Positions 34,804-44,224 are shown, counted from the stretch's first letter. The stretch is DNA of 64,000 nt from Nitrosopumilus zosterae (GCF_025998175.1 NZ_AP026695.1:1118760-1182759); one strand, 5' to 3'. Notes: generated by a model not told the origin, from the letters alone. Translations and numbers: made by a program.

Positions 34804-35061
34804 TTATTCTTTAGAATAGTCACAATTCGGACATTTTTTATTAAAAATACGTGAACCGCATTCCAAACAAATGCCCTCCCCAACATCTTTTTGGATTGAT
34901 TGCCTTTTTTTTCCCACATATACCTTGATTCCAAAATACATGACTATTACAATTAGAGCAGCATAAACTGGCGCCATAAATGGGATCAGGCCAATCATAA
35001 AAAGCAGGAATCCTGCAATTAGCAAAATGTCGCGTCTTTCAAATTTCAATAAAAATAACAC
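34804..35061 (-). CDS. Small two-helix membrane protein with a zinc ribbon
   Basis: 85 residues. Two adjacent membrane helices (LLIAGFLLFMIGLIPF and AALIVIVMYFGIKVYV) are followed by a linker and a C-terminal zinc ribbon (CLECGSRIFNKKCPNCDYSKE; two CxxC pairs). Membrane-tethered ribbons of this type are frequent in archaea and usually of unknown role. It is separated from the LTD protein gene by 137 bases. Confidence 0.65.
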   Translation of the reverse strand: MLFLLKFERRDILLIAGFLLFMIGLIPFMAPVYAALIVIVMYFGIKVYVGKKRQSIQKDVGEGICLECGSRIFNKKCPNCDYSKE

Positions 35062-35187
35062 CTAAAAGAATTCATAAAAATATGCCGGAGCTCAGAGCCA
35101 TTAGTTTACTTCATATCAAAGTCAATTCTCTAACTCTTCCTCATTGCTCGGCAAGTAGATTAGTTATTAATTTGATAATAAGATAAT

Positions 35188-35264
35188 GGTGGGATTGGAG
35201 TGATTTGAACACTCGATCTCTGCGTCCCAAACGCAGAATCATACCAAGCTAGACCACAATCCCA
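35188..35264 (-). tRNA. tRNA-Pro (anticodon TGG), CCA encoded
   Basis: Read on the minus strand: acceptor stem GGGATTG (35264-35258) with CAATCCC, discriminator A, then an encoded CCA (35190-35188). The anticodon arm is CTGCG-TTTGGGA-CGCAG with TGG, and the T arm is GAGTG-TTCAAAT-CACTC. No intron is needed to fold it. Length is 74 bases without CCA. It is the only tRNA I find in the window. Confidence 0.96.
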
Positions 35265-35388
35265 GTAAATCGTAAAAGTTGCCCAATTTAAGCTTGACAG
35301 ATAAACGATTCGTAAGTAAAATTCCTCTATTAAATAAAATAGATATGAAGAATTTTTGAATAAAGAAAAATAAGAAAAAAGTTGGGTT

Positions 35389-36300
35389 TTATGTGAAAGT
35401 CAGTTCCAACTGAGGAATATTATCTTGTGTCTCTCGTGCCGCAATGTTGATTCTACCCGAAGAGTCTTCATCGCTTTTCATGATAATCCAGCCATAGTTT
35501 GGAGTACCATCAAGATATGCCAAGATATCTTCAGTAACATCAAACTCTATCCATTTGCCAGACATATCATTTGAGATAACTACTGTGTCAGCAACTGTGG
35601 CCTTAAAACTTCCACCATTCCAATTTTCACAGTTATCTTCAGAGGAGCAATTCCATGTAACACCTTTTTGGGTTCCAATGAAATTTCCAAATGGAGCATT
35701 AGAGCCAATTCCTTCTTGCCATGGTTCAGTTAAACTGCGAACAGTAACTGATTGTCCCTCTTGCCATTGGCCATCATTATCCACTACAAAGATTTTCAGT
35801 TTTGCAGAATCCAATGTTTTATCACCTAGTGCAGTTCCCAATTGTATTTCATCAAAACCAATGAGTGCACGATTGGTAGTAGGACCAGTGCCCATTATTC
35901 GTAGAACTTTATTGGAACCTTCATTTGATGTTTGTAATCCTTCTCTAACAAAACTATCTTTTGAAGAGAAAAGGATTGCAGAATTTTCGGTGAATTGAAT
36001 GTCAGAAACAGAAGTTTTTACAGCTCTAAATGCCGAGAAGCTATCAGTATTTGTTCCAATCATTTGTGAATCAAATCCTTGGTTCTGTTGAATAAATAGA
36101 CCAGTTGGAAATGATGCAGAGGATGGATCAAAGCATAATCCGGTATTGCAAAGCATTTCGTAGTTTTTATCAGAAAGTAGAGATGATGTAAATCCGTCAC
36201 CTAACATAAAAAAAGTCATGCCAGAAAAGGCTACACCAGCAATTACCATCACACTTAGAAGTTTAATTCCAGAATGTTCAGTTGTCGTTAATGTTGTCAT
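35389..36300 (-). CDS. Membrane-anchored DNRLRE domain protein
   Basis: 303 residues. One N-terminal membrane helix (LLSVMVIAGVAFSGMTFFMLG) leads to an extracytoplasmic part. A CNTGLC pair occurs near residue 52. The C-terminal ~200 residues fit the DNRLRE beta domain: DSFVREG...NKVLRIMGTGPTTNRALIGFDEI...SAKLKIFVVDNDGQW...VTVRSLTEPWQEG...WIEFDVTEDILAYLDG...NYGWIIMKSDEDSSG. These domains are found on surface proteins, and the name comes from a short conserved peptide. A CSSEDNC loop suggests a disulfide. It precedes the subtilisin gene by 140 bases but is transcribed in the same direction downstream of it. Confidence 0.8.
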   Translation of the reverse strand: MTTLTTTEHSGIKLLSVMVIAGVAFSGMTFFMLGDGFTSSLLSDKNYEMLCNTGLCFDPSSASFPTGLFIQQNQGFDSQMIGTNTDSFSAFRAVKTSVSDIQFTENSAILFSSKDSFVREGLQTSNEGSNKVLRIMGTGPTTNRALIGFDEIQLGTALGDKTLDSAKLKIFVVDNDGQWQEGQSVTVRSLTEPWQEGIGSNAPFGNFIGTQKGVTWNCSSEDNCENWNGGSFKATVADTVVISNDMSGKWIEFDVTEDILAYLDGTPNYGWIIMKSDEDSSGRINIAARETQDNIPQLELTFT

Positions 36301-36439
36301 TACTATATCATATCAGATCGTGTTAGTATAGACTTGTTTGTAATCAGATTACACACATTTCAGAGGACATAAAACCATTCTAAAAATTACAAGTTATGAA
36401 ATAATTATATTTCAATTAAAATTAATTGTGAAGTTCTAA

Positions 36440-38908
36440 CTAGTTTATAATAAACGCTGCATCAATTGAGCCAAATCCATACTCATTGGGATTGTTTCCG
36501 TGTGAATTTGGAATTGCGTTTCGCTCGATGTTATGTAATAGTTGTTCAGGGGACAAGTCAGGATTTGCATCAATCATTAGTGCTGCAATGCCTGCAACAT
36601 GAGGAGTAGTGGCTGATGTTCCATAAAACAAGTTACCACCATACGCAATTGTAGTTACACCGTTTGGTCCCACCACACTTGGAACTAATAGTCCATTATT
36701 TGTAGGCCCATGGGAACTAAATGATTCCAAGGTTCCATCAACATTATTTACTGCACCAACTACAATTACACCTTTGGCATCAGATGGAACCACAACACTT
36801 CCTGAAGATATAGGGTATTCAATGCTGTTATTCACTGAGAATAATTCCAAGGAAGAATGAGTTGGTACATCTGAAAGAGATTTAAATTCACCTACGGATG
36901 ATATTCCTATGGCATATATTCCTGCCATTTTTGGCATAAAGAAGATACTTTCAATTTTTTGAGAGTCTTTGGTTTGGGTGTTTGCAGAATAGTCTACAAT
37001 TTGTCCTAATGGATCAACTAGTACCAGATCAAAGTCAGATGAATCTCCAAGTCCATCATTCCAGTTTAGATAGAGCATGATTGGTACGTGGTCATTAAGT
37101 TGAGACTCAGATACTGTAATTGAGAGGCCCTCATCATCTTCTGCAAATTCGTGCCATGTATTAAGATCACCATCAGAGAATGTTCCTTCCCAGTGTTTTT
37201 CTGCAAAGTTACCAGATGGCACAATTACTGTAATTCCATGAGATATTGCTTCTTCGACTTTCTTAGTAATATGACTAGAACCGTCAGTTGGGAGATTAGG
37301 CCATCCTGCAGCCATTGCAATTACATCCACATTATTTGCAATAGCCTCATCAATTGCACGACCAAACTCTACATCAGTATTCATCTCATAGAGATGTAAC
37401 TCAGCGTTTGGTGCAACATCAGAAATAATTTCGGCTACTGCGGTTCCGTGACTAGTAGTTTCTCCTTGGGCTATAGTTTGAGAAATCATAGAGTTCTCAA
37501 AGGAGTTTCTAAAGGATTTAAAATCTACTATTTTATCGGAAATTTTTGGATTATCGGTATCAAATATCATATCAAGTACTGCAACTTGGACATCTTTTCC
37601 AGTAATTCCTGAATTGTGTACAATGTCGGCATTAATAGTGAACACACCCTCTGAAATTGGATAAGTGTAATCGGATTTTGTAACGGAATCGGACGTATCG
37701 CTGCTTAATTGAACAAGGTTTGCATATTTTACATCACCTATTGTTTTGACAACAATATCAGAGTTGAGGAAGGGGGATTTTACTGTCTCAAATGAATCTC
37801 TAGTGAAATCAGATAGGTTGGTGGTTGCTCTAGTCTTTGTAACATCCATCATAGAGTTTATTCTTGGGATATTTTGTATATCAGTGGTAATTTGGACTAA
37901 ATTGTCTCCTTGTATTTCAATATCAGATAGACTTTGAATTTTCTCAATAGTTTCAGGATCTGTATTTGATAATTCTAAAACAATTCTTGTTTTGCCGTTT
38001 TGTGAATCAATTCCAAATTTCCATGCATCTTCATCAGGATTTTCACTTTGGAGTAGTTTTCGTACTTGCTTGTCTGTTTTCTTTACCAACAATCCAGGAG
38101 TCTTTTCATTCTGTATTTCAGAAGATACTTCTTTGACTTTATCTTCGATGTTATCTGCCTCTATGGTCAATCCAGGATTTGCATCCAAAATCTTTTCAAA
38201 ATATTCTAATTTTACTTTTTGAGTATCTTTGATTAGTTGTAATTCAATTTTTGCAAGTTCTGCGCGGTATTTGGCATCAGGGGATTTTCCTTTGTATTGC
38301 TTATCAAGATCCTTTGTAGCCATCATTGATATGACTTTATTTACTAGATGTCCTTTTTGAGATTCCTTTTGAGCATCACTGACTTTGTGTTCAGTTTTGT
38401 CTAATGAGGGATCTGATTGAAATGATTCTTCAATAATTTCATCTACTGCTTGAATGATTGCATCTTCAATTAATTTATCATTGCCAAATGTGTTTGCAGT
38501 GAGTTTTTCTGCCTTTTCAATTGCGTCATCTACTGCCTTTTGAGCTTGCTTTTCTGCCTTTTCAATTGCCTTTTGTGCTTTGTCAGCTGCCTTCTGTTCA
38601 TTGGAATTATTGTTGCCGTTTCCACCGCCATTGCCGTTTCCACCGCCATTGCCGTTTCCACCGCCATTGCCGTTTCCACCGCCATTGCCGTTTCCACCGC
38701 CATTGCCGTTTCCACCGCCATTGCCGTTTCCACCGCCATTGCCGTTTCCACCGCCATTGCCGTTTCCACCGCCATTGCCGTTTCCACCGCCATTGCCGTT
38801 TCCAGGATCTGCAAATACAGGAGTCGAACCTGCAAAACTCCATGTTAAGAGTAGAATTGACAAAGATAAGAATAGAATTCTAGAACGTGTACTAGGTTGA
38901 GTCTTCAA
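36440..38908 (-). CDS. Exported subtilisin-like serine protease (S8) with a Gly-Asn repeat
   Basis: 822 residues. A signal sequence (ILFLSLSILLLTWSFAGSTPVFA) is followed by about ten GNGNGG units (residues 36-99). A Lys/Glu/Ala-rich helical propeptide-like region (100-350) comes next. The catalytic domain holds Asp446 (VQVAVLDMIFD), His487 (TTSHGTAVAEI) and Ser765 (GTSATTPHVAG), with the oxyanion-region in a fully formed S8 context. An inserted beta domain (residues ~580-700) lies between His and Ser. No membrane anchor is seen at the C-terminus. It may process other surface proteins. Confidence 0.9.
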   Translation of the reverse strand: MKTQPSTRSRILFLSLSILLLTWSFAGSTPVFADPGNGNGGGNGNGGGNGNGGGNGNGGGNGNGGGNGNGGGNGNGGGNGNGGGNGNGGGNGNGGGNGNNNSNEQKAADKAQKAIEKAEKQAQKAVDDAIEKAEKLTANTFGNDKLIEDAIIQAVDEIIEESFQSDPSLDKTEHKVSDAQKESQKGHLVNKVISMMATKDLDKQYKGKSPDAKYRAELAKIELQLIKDTQKVKLEYFEKILDANPGLTIEADNIEDKVKEVSSEIQNEKTPGLLVKKTDKQVRKLLQSENPDEDAWKFGIDSQNGKTRIVLELSNTDPETIEKIQSLSDIEIQGDNLVQITTDIQNIPRINSMMDVTKTRATTNLSDFTRDSFETVKSPFLNSDIVVKTIGDVKYANLVQLSSDTSDSVTKSDYTYPISEGVFTINADIVHNSGITGKDVQVAVLDMIFDTDNPKISDKIVDFKSFRNSFENSMISQTIAQGETTSHGTAVAEIISDVAPNAELHLYEMNTDVEFGRAIDEAIANNVDVIAMAAGWPNLPTDGSSHITKKVEEAISHGITVIVPSGNFAEKHWEGTFSDGDLNTWHEFAEDDEGLSITVSESQLNDHVPIMLYLNWNDGLGDSSDFDLVLVDPLGQIVDYSANTQTKDSQKIESIFFMPKMAGIYAIGISSVGEFKSLSDVPTHSSLELFSVNNSIEYPISSGSVVVPSDAKGVIVVGAVNNVDGTLESFSSHGPTNNGLLVPSVVGPNGVTTIAYGGNLFYGTSATTPHVAGIAALMIDANPDLSPEQLLHNIERNAIPNSHGNNPNEYGFGSIDAAFIIN
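38615..38804 (-). repeat. 18-base tandem repeat coding GNGNGG
   Basis: Ten perfect or near-perfect 18-base units followed by a partial copy, all in frame inside the subtilisin gene. They encode a flexible Gly/Asn linker directly after the signal peptide. The near identity suggests recent expansion, so length probably varies between strains. Confidence 0.9.
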
Positions 38909-38998
38909 TGTAGATATTATAAGAATAGAATAGATAATGAACTTCTGTCTGTAATGCCATTACAAACATTTTCGGGAATTCCAGAATAAGCTAAGACA

Positions 38999-40540
38999 TT
39001 ACTTAGTTGCGATGTGCCCTTCCTTTAGTTTTGCATACTCTTTTTTTATTGGAATTTGATGATTTCGAGAATTTTTTGGTAATAAGATAGAGAATGTGGT
39101 AGGATTGTTCCTTACAGAGATTTTACCTTCATGTGCCTCCACAATACTCTGACAACTAGATAATCCCAGACCAGTACCAGTTTGTTTGGTAGTAAATAGT
39201 GGTTCGAATATTTTATCAATTTCACCCTCAGGAATTCCCTTTCCGGAATCTTCAATTTCAATCAACACATCATCATCATTTTCAACAATTCTAAATGCTA
39301 TTTGGCCATCATTATTTATTGCATAACATGCGTTATTAATCAAATTAGTGAAAATAATTTCAAGTTTATACGGATCACATAAAATTACAGCATCATTTTC
39401 TGGAAGAATAATTTTTACGCCATAAGGAATTTTTATATTTTTTATTGTTGATTTGAGAATGCTCAAGAGGGATTGTTTTTCACGTTTTAATTCAGTGACA
39501 TTAACAAAATCTAAAACATCATCTGTTTGATGAGTTATTCTTTCAACAGCTCTTCCTATTCTTTCGAAATTTTTAATCATGCCGTCATCAAGAGTATTTT
39601 TCGTTTTAATTTCAATAATTTCAAAACTATTTTTGATTACTGATAGCGGGTTTCGGATATCATGTGCAAAACGAGTTGCCAAACTGCCAATAGAGGACAA
39701 TCGCTCTTTCTCAACTATTTTCTTATGTAATTCTGCAAGATCTTTTGACATTATGTTGACATCTTTACCTAGTTCCGAAATCTCATCATTTCCTTTTACA
39801 GGATACATGACGTAATCCCCTTTCGCAATAGAATGTGTAACTTGTCGAATTTTATTTAGAGGGTTAGATATGGATCTTAAAATTAAAAATCGAATTATTA
39901 ATGCAGTCAAGACAAACATGTTTAATGCGACCACAATGCTCCAAGTTACTTCAGACACAAGAGAGTCAATGTATATTTGTCTTTGATCAATGTTTCCTGA
40001 AGTTAATGTAATAGCACGATCGATTTCGGCATTCATTGCATCAAATGAAGAATCAAAATCTTTGTTCAAATTTAGAATCGTAATTCCCGAAATACCGGAT
40101 GTTTTTGTTTGAATCATTTTGTTTGAAACAAATAACATTTCATTCCATTTTTCTGCCAATTCTTCAGTATGATTAATTTCATCAGGATAATTTTTTGACA
40201 TAATATTAGAATATTTTGAAAATGCATCATTAAACAGAGATTTTGCTTGCTCAATCCTATAGAAATTAATTTCAAGTATCTCTTCTAATTCACGATACTC
40301 ATTCTCTTGTACATTTCTAGTCTCGTCTTCAATCAACACAATTTCCATAGTGATAGCAGACAATTGAGTTGATGCATAACGCATGTTCTTTAAAGTGTCC
40401 AATATAGGAAGGGTTTCACTATTAATGCTTGAAAATGTATCTTGTAGCTGTTTTGTATTCATTATAGAAACAAAGGAGATCATGCCAACAAGTGCAAACA
40501 AAACTATAATTTCTAGTACCAATTTGGTCCTAATCTTCAT
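38999..40540 (-). CDS. Membrane sensor histidine kinase with HAMP domain
   Basis: 513 residues. TM1 is at residues ~7-25, with an extracytoplasmic all-helical sensor (~30-195, four-helix-bundle type) and TM2 at ~200-222. A HAMP linker (~222-272) is followed by the HisKA helix with the phospho-acceptor His293 (LATRFAHDIRNPLSVIK). The ATPase domain has NLINNACYAI, DSGKGIPEGEIDKIFEPLFTTK and GTGLGLSSCQSIVEAHEG. Its divergent neighbour encodes a regulator with a receiver domain, so the two probably form a two-component pair. Confidence 0.9.
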   Translation of the reverse strand: MKIRTKLVLEIIVLFALVGMISFVSIMNTKQLQDTFSSINSETLPILDTLKNMRYASTQLSAITMEIVLIEDETRNVQENEYRELEEILEINFYRIEQAKSLFNDAFSKYSNIMSKNYPDEINHTEELAEKWNEMLFVSNKMIQTKTSGISGITILNLNKDFDSSFDAMNAEIDRAITLTSGNIDQRQIYIDSLVSEVTWSIVVALNMFVLTALIIRFLILRSISNPLNKIRQVTHSIAKGDYVMYPVKGNDEISELGKDVNIMSKDLAELHKKIVEKERLSSIGSLATRFAHDIRNPLSVIKNSFEIIEIKTKNTLDDGMIKNFERIGRAVERITHQTDDVLDFVNVTELKREKQSLLSILKSTIKNIKIPYGVKIILPENDAVILCDPYKLEIIFTNLINNACYAINNDGQIAFRIVENDDDVLIEIEDSGKGIPEGEIDKIFEPLFTTKQTGTGLGLSSCQSIVEAHEGKISVRNNPTTFSILLPKNSRNHQIPIKKEYAKLKEGHIATK

Positions 40541-40572
40541 GAGATTAATGCCTGATTTTAAAAACTAAAGAG

Positions 40573-40593
40573 TAGCTTGTCAAAAGTAAGCTA
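40573..40593. promoter_or_regulatory. Inverted repeat between the kinase and regulator genes
   Basis: TAGCTT (40573-40578) and AAGCTA (40588-40593) are perfect inverted arms with a nine-base spacer. The site is 33 bases before the kinase start. A TGTAAA pair at 40666-40671 and 40675-40680 lies nearer the regulator gene. Either could be a binding site for the adjacent TrmB-like regulator; this is inference from position. Confidence 0.4.
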
Positions 40594-40721
40594 TCATCAC
40601 AGAATAACTTCATCACAGATATCATATTTCTAGTCACCATTTTTTGGAAATGTACATAAATTGTTTGTAAATATTGTAAACACATCTAATGATATAGCAA
40701 AAAAGATGTAAAATTCATCAT

Positions 40722-41936
40722 ATGCAAGTTCAAGATATCTCCCTAGAAGAGGAACTTAATCAAAAAGAAGAGCGGGATGAAATATCAATTCTTCGCGATT
40801 TTGGATTAGAGGAAGATGAAGCACAGACATATGTGGGATTAGCTCAATTAGGCTCAGTCAAAGCAAGTGAGATTAGTGCATTTACAAAAATCGATAGGGT
40901 GAGAACCTATAAAATTTTAGAGAATTTAAAAAATTTAGGATTTGCAACGTCCACACTATCATCACCTATCAAATTTTCAGCTAATGATCCAGAAATGATT
41001 CTCAAGGATATTATTTTAAAACAAAAACAAAAAGTAGAACATTTGGAAAAAAACAGTTCGCAGTTCTTAAAAATTTTATCACGTCTGAAACTACATGAAC
41101 CACAAATTGGATTACCAAAATTAACCATTGTTTCTAATAGAAACAACATATATGATCAGATGACAAAAATAATTGAAGAGACAAAAGACAGATTGTACAT
41201 CGTAGTGACACTTTCAGATATAATTCGAATGTATTACACTTCAATTCCAGAGGCAATAAAAAAAGCAACTAAACAAAATACAAAAATCAAATTGATGACA
41301 GGTCCGGAATTATCAACAAAATTAGAATACATTCAAAGATTGGGAATAAATAAATTTAGAATTGTCACTCTTCCCTCACCAGGACGATTACTATGTAGTA
41401 AAGCCCAGGTATTAATGTCAGGAAATACATCATCGCAAGTAAATAAAAATACCAATGAAGAATCAGTAATGGTCACAAATTCAAATGATATAATCAAAAA
41501 CATGCAAAGTTTGTGTGAATTTCTATGGGAATCAGGTGAGGATGTTTCTATAGAAGACAATAGCAAAAAAGAAAAGAAACATGAAAAAGAATCAACAATA
41601 CTTGTAGTAGATGATGATCCAGATGCAGTAAATATTTTTGCAGATTATTTGGAAATTAAGGGAGTATCCACTGTAGAAACATGCACCGATGGAAAAAAAG
41701 CAATAGAGGCATTTAAGAAAATACGTCCAGACGCAGTATTTTTAGATATCATGATGCCTGATTTTGATGGATTTTATGTTCTAGAACAAATTCGCAAGAT
41801 AGATCCCAAAGCCAAAATAATCATGGTTACAGCAGATAAATCCTCGGCCACAAATAAAAAACTACACAAAGTAAAACCAACAGATGTAATCTACAAACCA
41901 TATGACATAGAACAAATAACAAGATGTTTGAAATGA
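40722..41936 (+). CDS. Response regulator with N-terminal TrmB-type DNA-binding domain and C-terminal receiver domain
   Basis: 404 residues. Residues ~20-110 are a TrmB-family winged helix (DFGLEEDEAQTYVGLAQLGSVKASEI...IDRVRTYKILENL) with a following coiled helix (LKQKQKVEHLEKN). Residues ~125-270 correspond to the TrmB effector region (LTIVSNRNNIYDQMTKIIEETKDRLYIVV). A Lys/Glu-rich linker leads to a receiver domain (STILVVDDDPDAVNIFADYL). The phospho-acceptor is Asp342 (RPDAVFLDIMMPDFDG), and the conserved Thr and Lys are IIMVTAD and IYKPYD. TrmB proteins usually sense sugars directly; here output appears tied to phosphorelay. The next gene starts within its stop codon (ATGA). Confidence 0.88.
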   Translation: MQVQDISLEEELNQKEERDEISILRDFGLEEDEAQTYVGLAQLGSVKASEISAFTKIDRVRTYKILENLKNLGFATSTLSSPIKFSANDPEMILKDIILKQKQKVEHLEKNSSQFLKILSRLKLHEPQIGLPKLTIVSNRNNIYDQMTKIIEETKDRLYIVVTLSDIIRMYYTSIPEAIKKATKQNTKIKLMTGPELSTKLEYIQRLGINKFRIVTLPSPGRLLCSKAQVLMSGNTSSQVNKNTNEESVMVTNSNDIIKNMQSLCEFLWESGEDVSIEDNSKKEKKHEKESTILVVDDDPDAVNIFADYLEIKGVSTVETCTDGKKAIEAFKKIRPDAVFLDIMMPDFDGFYVLEQIRKIDPKAKIIMVTADKSSATNKKLHKVKPTDVIYKPYDIEQITRCLK

Positions 41937-43057
41937 AGAATCAAAAAATTCTTATCTCATCTTTAGTAGTCATGTTACTTTTTACGTTAGTTATTACTCC
42001 AATACATGGACAAACAACTGGTGAAGGTTTTTCTTGGCAGGTAATTTATCTTTCAGACAAAACAGGATGTAATGTGTCTGAAGATCGTAAAGTTAAAGAT
42101 ATTTCTGGAATTATTGACAAATATTTTTCAATGTATAAAATCAACAACCAGAGATTTGGAACTACATGTTTGTACTCGGGAGAATATTTTGAAAACTCAT
42201 TTTCAGACAATGTTGATTTGAATATTCTAGTTTTTGATGAAAGAATCGGACAAAAATTATTTCAAAAATATGGATATAATGGATTATACGCACATTTTGG
42301 TTCAGACAGAATGAATAACCATGTAATCATGATCACCATTCCACCACAATTTAGTTCTGCGTACGATAATGTTGAATTTCCTTGGTCATTATCTGAAAAA
42401 TTATCCCAATTCATTTTATCGTATTATGGATACAATTCAGAGTCAATAACAAGAATGTTGGATTTTAAATCAGATTATGATGCATGTGTTAAGAGAGTTG
42501 TAGCAGATGAATGTGATAAAATGATTTCAATAATTCGTTCAGATATTTCAGGAGAAGGTTATTCGGTGTTGTCTCCGGTAAAAGAAATAGTTAATCAGAA
42601 ATCATTAAAATACTTACCAGATGATCTATATTCTTCACAAGTAGTAAAAGACATACTACGGAATATCACTAATTGGTGGATAAAAGGAGTAATCGATGAT
42701 CAAATGTATTTAGAGTTAGTTCAACAAATTGTGGATGTGCCAATAAAAAACAACAATGAAATTAAAACTACTCAATTATTGATTTCAAATGGATTTGTAA
42801 TTGTGAGTGAGGAAAAAAACAACTCAATTAAACAAAAGGATGACAAAATAAAAATTATTCAGGAAGATGATGAATTTTATACAGTTCTTAATTATGTGCC
42901 ATTTGATGCAAATAAAATGGAATTGGAACCAGAAACTTCAGAAATTCCAATTTGGTTTAAAAATCGTGCATTAATTTGGCAAGATGGAAAACTTGTGGAT
43001 AAAATATTTTTTGATGGATTAACAGCACTAATACAAAACGGCTTTATTGAAAATTAA
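41933..43057 (+). CDS. Exported protein coupled to the TrmB-REC regulator, unknown function
   Basis: About 374 residues. The ATG at 41933 shares ATGA with the stop codon of the regulator gene. The signal peptide is KILISSLVVMLLFTLVITPIHGQ. The mature protein is mixed alpha/beta with a Cys pair (TGCNVSED, TTCLYSG) and a later pair (YDACVKRVVADECDK). Its middle part (FPWSLSEKLSQFILSYYGY) recalls the helix of surface zincins but lacks an HExxH metal motif. Translational coupling with the regulator suggests it takes part in, or is sensed by, the same pathway. Confidence 0.7.
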   Translation: MKNQKILISSLVVMLLFTLVITPIHGQTTGEGFSWQVIYLSDKTGCNVSEDRKVKDISGIIDKYFSMYKINNQRFGTTCLYSGEYFENSFSDNVDLNILVFDERIGQKLFQKYGYNGLYAHFGSDRMNNHVIMITIPPQFSSAYDNVEFPWSLSEKLSQFILSYYGYNSESITRMLDFKSDYDACVKRVVADECDKMISIIRSDISGEGYSVLSPVKEIVNQKSLKYLPDDLYSSQVVKDILRNITNWWIKGVIDDQMYLELVQQIVDVPIKNNNEIKTTQLLISNGFVIVSEEKNNSIKQKDDKIKIIQEDDEFYTVLNYVPFDANKMELEPETSEIPIWFKNRALIWQDGKLVDKIFFDGLTALIQNGFIEN

Positions 43058-43185
43058 TTTTGAGATATACCAAACAATCAGAAAACAAATCTGTTCATTA
43101 AAATGGATCATTTTTTTAAAACCTTGTTCTCATGTTGGTTTCCATATAGATATGTGATCAAGATAATCATTTTAAAGGCAATCCA

Positions 43186-44094
43186 ATGAGCAAAAATGTG
43201 CAACTAGAAGATTATCTCAAAGCAGGAAAAATTGCAGCAGAAGTAAGAGAGAAGGTCAGGATAAAAGACTGGATTGGAAAATCAGTGTATGAAATTTGTG
43301 AAGAAGTTGAAGGAGAGATCAAAAAAAGAGGAGCAAAATGTGCATTTCCAGTAAATGCCAGTATTAATGAAATTGCAGCTCATTACACAGCAGAACCAAA
43401 TGATCCAATAACAATCAAAGATACAGATATGGTAAAAATTGATCTTGGTGCTCAAATTAACGGATACATTGCAGATACAGCAGTAACTGTTTGCTATGAT
43501 GCACAGTTTGACGGGCTAGTGCAAGCTGCAGAGGAAGCATTAGGTAATGCGATGTCCATGATAAAAGCAGGAGTAAAAGCAAGTGATATTGGACGAACTA
43601 TTGAGACTACAATAAAACAAAGAGGCTACAAGCCAATAGCTAATCTCAGTGGTCATTCTTTAGAGCAGTACACAATACATGCAGGAAAATCCATTCCAAA
43701 TATTTGGTCAATTGGAGGATTTTCACTTTCAGAAAATTCGGCATATGCTTGTGAGCCATTTGTAACAACTGAACAAGGAGGAGGATTCGTCAGGAATGGA
43801 CAAATAAAAAATATTTTTGCCATTAATTCACGAAAGAAAACGAAAGACGCAGAGGCAGATAGACTACTTGATTTTATCTGGAAGAATTTTAACATGCTAC
43901 CATTTGCATTGAGATGGATAACGAAAGAATGGGAAGAAAAGCAAGCAAGAGAATTACTGAATGTTTTGATTAAAAAGAAAGCAGTTCAAGCATATCCAAT
44001 TCTGATCGAAGTAAATGAGCAACGAGTTGCTCAAGCAGAACACACATTCATCCCATTAGAAGACGGCGTCACAGTAACAACAAGAGCTCTATGA
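43186..44094 (+). CDS. map: Methionine aminopeptidase, type II
   Basis: Removes the initiator methionine from new proteins. The 302-residue protein has the pita-bread fold: FPVNASINEIAAHYTAEPNDP (His79-like ligand region), VKIDLGAQINGYIADTAVTV (two Asp metal ligands), and NLSGHSLEQYTIHAGKSIPN with the His ligand. An EPF segment (YACEPFVTTEQGG) contributes a Glu ligand, and the last Glu lies in AQAEHTF. The ~60-residue insertion of type II enzymes is present. A 37-residue zinc-ribbon gene follows after 11 bases. Confidence 0.95.
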   Translation: MSKNVQLEDYLKAGKIAAEVREKVRIKDWIGKSVYEICEEVEGEIKKRGAKCAFPVNASINEIAAHYTAEPNDPITIKDTDMVKIDLGAQINGYIADTAVTVCYDAQFDGLVQAAEEALGNAMSMIKAGVKASDIGRTIETTIKQRGYKPIANLSGHSLEQYTIHAGKSIPNIWSIGGFSLSENSAYACEPFVTTEQGGGFVRNGQIKNIFAINSRKKTKDAEADRLLDFIWKNFNMLPFALRWITKEWEEKQARELLNVLIKKKAVQAYPILIEVNEQRVAQAEHTFIPLEDGVTVTTRAL

Positions 44095-44105
44095 ACATAT
44101 AAAAA

Positions 44106-44219
44106 ATGAGTGAAGAAGTAAGACCATGTCCCAAATGTGGCAGATTTTTGTTTAAAGAACAAGGAGAGACAACAACGTGGTTTTGTCCGTCTTGTAATTT
44201 AAAATTCAGAACTGAATAA
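44106..44219 (+). CDS. 37-residue zinc-ribbon protein
   Basis: The frame from ATG 44106 to TAA 44219 reads MSEEVRPCPKCGRFLFKEQ...TTWFCPSCNLKFRTE. It has two Cys-x2-Cys pairs, 18 residues apart, the minimal zinc ribbon. It lies 11 bases downstream of map on the same strand. Despite its length, the complete paired motif makes a real gene very likely. Function unknown; such ribbons often bind RNA or ribosomes. Confidence 0.75.
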   Translation: MSEEVRPCPKCGRFLFKEQGETTTWFCPSCNLKFRTE

Positions 44220-44224
44220 CGGAA

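Noticed and set aside
38521-38900. Several repetitive frames antisense to or overlapping the subtilisin repeat
   Set aside because: Shadows of the in-frame GNGNGG repeat; the subtilisin frame has signal peptide and catalytic motifs.
40125-40145. Third copy of TTGTTTGAAACAA inside the histidine kinase gene
   Set aside because: It lies in coding sequence and only the core matches, so it is probably chance.
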